NCBI RefSeq assembly: GCF_012489685.1
Contig: NC_080045.1
Span: forward strand, 191,001-255,000
Source of the DNA: Lotus japonicus
Lineage: Eukaryota > Streptophyta > Magnoliopsida > Fabales > Fabaceae
Reading direction: 5' to 3'
DNA: 64,000 nt
The notes under the pieces were generated by a model that searched no databases, was not told the DNA's origin, and saw nothing but the letters and a program-made list of their open reading frames with translations. Position 1 is the stretch's first letter, and each line of letters begins with the position of its first letter. Both the position numbers and the translations under genes were made by a program. This document shows, piece after piece, positions 59,501 through 64,000 of the stretch.

Positions 59501-61753
59501 CAAAATTATGATGAAACTTTCTCAGATTGTATTCAATTCCATCAGCTAGCAACTTCCAAGTCTTAGACCAAACATGGAGTGGTCTGCTCATAGTGTTTGT
59601 AATTAGCAAATAAACAAATAACTTTCTGATTTGGTGTCCGGATCCTAACTCACTTGTCTCATTGATTGCTGCAATGAACTCTTTATCATCAGCTAGTAAT
59701 CCCAGTGCATGACATGCATCTTGAAAAGTTCTTAAAATTTCACCATTCACTTTTCTTATACTCTCATAGCTGGTGCAACCTTTCTGAATAGTTAGTAGCA
59801 TCCTCATATAATAAAGTTCACCTGTTCCAGGAGGAATATATGTTAGTCTTCCAATTGAATATCCTTGCTCCCTTAATTTCCATGTTCTACTTTGTTTATC
59901 ATAAACAAACTTGTTAGGAAATTCTGAATAAGTCAGACTTCTTGCTTCCTGATATTTTCTGTTGGCTTCCATCCATGCCATGAACATAGTTCTATCATCC
60001 TTTTTAAGTTCAAATACTTCATCAATAGGCTGGTCATCTCTAAATATAATGGTTTGTTCATTCGGAAGGTGGAATTTCAATCTTTTAACTGACGGCCACC
60101 TTTTATGGATTTTCCAAGTAAAAGTTCGCCATATTGCTTCACATGGTGAAACGTATCTACAGTCATAGTACTGCTTTATCTCATCAACAACACGTTGAGA
60201 ACCAGATGAATCTGCAGAATTTGAAATTTCAGCAGTGACCCTGTCCTGACCCTTGTTTACATATTTGAACAGATATTTTATGGAGTTTGACTTGTTGCAG
60301 TATTCCACATTTATGTGAGCCTAATACTTCATTAATAACTGAGGGTTATAAGGGACAACACTACGATTATCAAGTTCAATTCCATTCTTTGAAACTGTAA
60401 TGCCATTCTTCCGTCTTCTATAGTTTGGATATCCATTTTCATCAATTGTTGTGTTTGCTGCATATTTCTTTGGAAAGTACTTGCTACACTTGCGATCCTT
60501 CATGCAAGCACAATGAGGATTAGATGTACCACACGGACCATGGATCATGTAATTAGAAACTAATTCATACAATTTGGGATATAATATAGGATCTGGCAAC
60601 TCTGCTGATATGATTCCATCAATGTCACTTGGTGTTGTTAGCTTTTTTTCACCATGTAACCAAAGAAGTATGTGAGCATGGGGAAGTCCTCTCTTTTGAA
60701 ACTCAATGGTGTACATTCCTGTTTTTTTTTTAAATTAAAGTAGTATTCCTTTATAATCATTTATAAAGCTCAAACATATTCAAAGGAATATGAGAATCAT
60801 TAGTTAGGAATATGAAATATATATTGAAACTTACCTGCATCAAGTTGTCCAAATATTTTATTTTTTCTGAAATCCACCATGAGGTTATCAAGTTTCATCT
60901 TGAAAACCCGAGAAACTATATCTGGTCGGTCTTCTGCATTCAAATGTCTGGATTGTACAAATTCTTTGATTTCACTCCAATTAGAATTGCAGGTAATTGT
61001 GATAAACAGATCAGGAAATCCCATTTTCTTACAAATTGCCATAGCATCTTGACAATTGTTAAACATATATCTTACTCCTCCAGTGAAAGAAGATGGTAGT
61101 ATGATACGTTGTCCTATAGATGCTGGATCAGTATCTCCTCTGTTAATTGCTTCTTTCAAACCATTTAGAACGTCAGCTCTTATAAGTTTCTGATTATACC
61201 TTAGGAAGGAGAGCCTTTGAGATTCTATCATGGTGTAGCAATCTACTACAAATTGTTGAAATAGTCTTCCAGCATTGACAATAGTCCCATACTCAGCATT
61301 TCTTTCTTGAATTCTGAATGAGATGAATTCTCTAAGTGCAATTTTTATTCTTTTTCTATTTCCATTTGAGTTTCTGATTGGAATGTTGTCTTGGAATCCG
61401 TCTTCGCCATAAGGGAACAATAATGGATATTGCAATGGAATAAAGGAGATATGAGTTTCTGGGATCCTTGTCAGGCGGCCTGAAATTTTTCTGACAATTA
61501 TATCTCATCCTGGATCTACATCAGTTATATCCCCAACTATTAAAGCTGCAATTTCATTGCATGAAGGTAGGTTATAAGTCCTTGGATCCTTTGTCCTACT
61601 TCTATATAATCTAAGACAAAAGTCTGATGTTTGGTTATCATTGAAGACATCTCTAACTCTTCTCCATATTTTTGCAAGCTCATTGTCCTTGTCAATCATA
61701 TCTTGAAGATCCTGAACTAATGAGACATCAAATTTGTCATTCACATTTTTGAC
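59501..61753 (-). pseudogene. Helitron Rep (HUH endonuclease) exons with two in-frame stops
   Basis: Two exons: 61753-60835 and 60718-59501, with GT-AG introns 60719-60834 and 59274-59500. Conserved parts in order are QYPLLFPYGEDG, the motif 1 block FITITCNSNWSEI, the HUH motif FQKRGLPHAHILLWL, and the two-tyrosine motif KYLFKYVNKG. These form the nicking and joining centre of Helitron Rep. An in-frame TGA at 61505-61507 lies shortly before QYPLLFPYG, and an in-frame TAG at 60321-60323 lies just before the tyrosine motif. The flanking protein sequence continues in the same frame past both, so they are point nonsense changes and not introns. The catalytic residues themselves are retained. Confidence 0.9.
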
Positions 61754-61861
61754 CTGCATTATAATTAGATGTAGTTCTGAAATTAATATACAACACATAT
61801 GCATAAAGCTTATGATGAATATTTGATTGAATGTAATTTAATATGTATGGATTTAACTGAC

Positions 61862-64000
61862 CGAAAATGTCGCATTCTATTTTCAATCTCATTTTCGGTG
61901 TCATATATGTATAGTTGTGCAAATTTTGGTCTGTCACCATTGGATGGTACTAAACTTCCTATGCGATGATAATTCTGACCACCCAATATGAATTGAGGAG
62001 GCGCAGATCCATTATTAAGAGATGTATCAACCTTTCCACCAATAGAGGTGAATGAGAACATGTTGTTGTAAGCTCTGATATTCTTCTTGAAATTCTTGCT
62101 TCTAGGGTCAATGTCTTTAATCAACTCGTAAAGAAGTTTTGGCGGCTTTTTTTGTAATGGAAGTTGCACCTTTCCTTTCATACAACATATTGAGAATTCA
62201 GGATTTCTACTATTTTTTGACTTGTCTGATCTCTCTTCATACCAAACAGATGCATAACAATAGGTGCAAGTGAATGAAGGTTCTCCAAAGCAGAAGATTC
62301 CTGGCAATAGTATGATTTTAAAAAAAATTATTGTTAATTTGGAAAAATAATTTAATTTTTTGAGGCTTAATACAATATTATCTCATTTAATATTATAATA
62401 TAGTTCTATTCATAATGTACCTTCATTTTCTCCTTTACTATGCAAATAAGATTCATAGGAATTATGAGTCTTTTGATGTGAGGCATCATTTACTTCAAAA
62501 TATATTCCATCATGGGAAATGTTTGATGAGCTTGACACAAATTCTGTTGGTTGTAGACAGAATGCATGAGGTGTAGTATATGATGAACCTGTCAATTTTC
62601 CATTTGCTAAAAAAATAAATTGTGTTAGTTGTGTTTATTAAATTTCATAGCAAATATGAATGGTCATCTATAAATTTTAAAGTTAAGTATGAACTAACCT
62701 GAAGTTGTTGCATTGTTTGCATTGCGCTTTGTTTTCAATGTTATTATCCTTTGACATCTTGCTTTTTTAGATAAGTTTAGAACAGGAAGTCGTGAGTTGG
62801 CTCCAGTACCATTAGTATCAAATTCATCTGATAATTGTATTAAATATATGAATATTAAATTATCATAGAAAAAGACTATGATGTATGTAATATACTATTT
62901 AAACTTATGAAAATTACAATTATCATATTGTCTTTTGAAGTATATTTACCTTTAGTATTCAAGTTTGAAGTACCAATGTTGACATTATCACGGAGATGAT
63001 GATTGTTATGTATTCTTTCACTCACATTGGGTCCATTCCATTGTATACTGTGCATATCAGAGTTGGGAGTTTGCAAACATATTCTCTTGCCTTTGTATTG
63101 TGGGTTGTTGTTATTAGTGAAATCTGATTCGGGTTTAATGCTTGTTGGTGTATGTGTGATATCTTGTAGATGACCTGCCAGAACAATAAAAAAGTTATCA
63201 AGAATATGTAATATATAATAATTATAAGCAAGTTATGGGTTATACCATAACTGAGATAAATGTTAAGTATTGAGAAGTAATAAGTGTTGGGAATAATAGA
63301 TGATTTAAATTGAACCTGTTATTGGATCCAGACTATTTTCATTTGTTATATTACACTGTACACCTTTAGTGTTGGTGTCTTGTTGAGCTTGTTTTCTTTT
63401 CTTATATTGGGAACTTCCTGAAAGAATGAATACAGATTGGGATTTATTTTGTGTGCAAGTGTTAGTGATATAATTTTGAGAACATGTGTTAAGGTTAAGT
63501 AAGAATAAAATTGTGACAAATTAGTATATAATTCTAGTATACCATTAGTATACCATTTTTTTCTTATTTATGTATAGTGTTAATGATTTTTCTTTTCTCT
63601 AATGCTTAAGTGAGTGTTTTTATTGTAAATGATTAGAAAAGGCATGATGTCAGTACCTTTGGTATTTGCTGTGCGCTTAAACTTTAAAATGGTGGTCCTC
63701 TTCATTCTGGCATCCCTCCATAGTTTGAGATGTGCATTTTTTGAATTTGAATTTGTATTTGAATTAGTGGGGTTAATAACATGTGAAGATGAAAACATAG
63801 GAGTTTGGTATCTGGGTTTTGACATATATTGCTTATCCATCACCAGACAGCCTAGTTTATAAAATTAATCAACATTGTTTAGTTATAATTGTTTGATTTA
63901 GTAAAAAGGGTAATAGAGATAATTAATCTGTGATAAACATACCTGAAGGTGGGTTAACAAACGGATAATGCGCAGTATGGCTGGTAGTGGAGTATATGAA
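61862..64000 (-). pseudogene. N-terminal exon chain of the Helitron Rep-Hel gene
   Basis: Exons that can be chained with GT-AG introns: <64000-63943, 63851-63657, 63417-63316, 63174-62950, 62827-62699, 62606-62421 and 62300-61862. Each junction is phase 1, always splitting a codon after its first base G. The small exons encode Asn/Thr/Ser/Lys-rich, basic segments (such as SSQYKKRKQAQQ and KLWRDARMKR) that end in similar words (NTK, TTS, PIT, PPS). The 62300 exon begins FCFGEPSFTCTYC and includes a Cys pattern that could bind zinc (CTYC...CC), typical of the N-terminus of plant Helitron proteins. The start codon is outside the window. No stop occurs within these exons. Confidence 0.75.

Larger units (their letters stand above)
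55215..64000 (-). mobile_element. Autonomous-type Helitron (Rep-helicase), 5' end outside window
   Basis: Read on the minus strand, the 3' end is CCCGTGCA-TT-TGCACGGG (perfect 8-bp stem), ten bases, CTAG and then host T. Upstream on the same strand lies a spliced Rep-Hel gene (57613 to beyond 64000). The element is therefore at least 8.8 kb. The 2.4 kb between the helicase stop and the 3' end holds plus-strand exon-like pieces of a captured gene. Two nonsense codons in the gene mean that this copy is unlikely to make full-length transposase. Confidence 0.92.

Noticed and set aside
60321..60323. Programmed stop-codon readthrough in the Helitron gene
   Set aside because: A second unrelated nonsense codon at 61505 and the absence of any known readthrough in this family make simple decay more likely.

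Overview
The window is nuclear DNA of a flowering plant, most likely a papilionoid legume (inference). The reasons are AT-rich intergenic DNA, GT-AG introns, plant-type Copia, L1, CACTA, Helitron and SINE elements, a SIRE-like LTR made of TCTGA/CAGAAG words as is common in legumes, and two typical plant genes. No prokaryotic or organellar features were seen.

Only two host genes look real. At the left edge (1-3027, +) are the last five exons of a peroxisomal 4-coumarate:CoA-ligase-like acyl-activating enzyme of the OPCL1/4CLL5 type, ending in SKL. At 14952-15777 (+) is a complete two-exon acidic dehydrin with F, S and three K segments. Its TATA box sits directly against a 185-bp MITE that separates it from upstream ABRE/DRE-like motifs.

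The rest is a nest of mobile DNA. From left to right: a full-length, decayed Copia element on the minus strand (5146-10903, TSD TCAAC); a cluster of one MITE family with 9-bp target duplications (10972-14795), one copy nested in a Tourist-like element; a CACTA element (16002-19805, TSD AAA) carrying the C-terminal half of a Ulp1-type protease; L1 3' fragments and a small LTR element (20.4-22.0 kb); a 3' Helitron end at 22422 and a 5'-truncated L1 with an open 544-codon ORF (23252-24920); a 2.0-kb non-autonomous Helitron with a duplicated 5' end (26533-28533); a second CACTA (28623-32153, TSD TTG); one or two gene-capturing Helitrons (from 32502, 3' end 42107) with AAA-ATPase and HMG-box pieces; another Helitron (43515-48603) holding a PPR-like fragment and a SIRE-like solo LTR; a broken endogenous pararetrovirus (about 49584-53912); and a minus-strand autonomous-type Helitron (3' end 55215, running off the right edge) with a multi-exon Rep-helicase gene interrupted by two in-frame stop codons.

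Boundaries with target duplications or canonical Helitron termini were read directly from the sequence. Family names for proteins rest on recognisable motifs. No searches were run.
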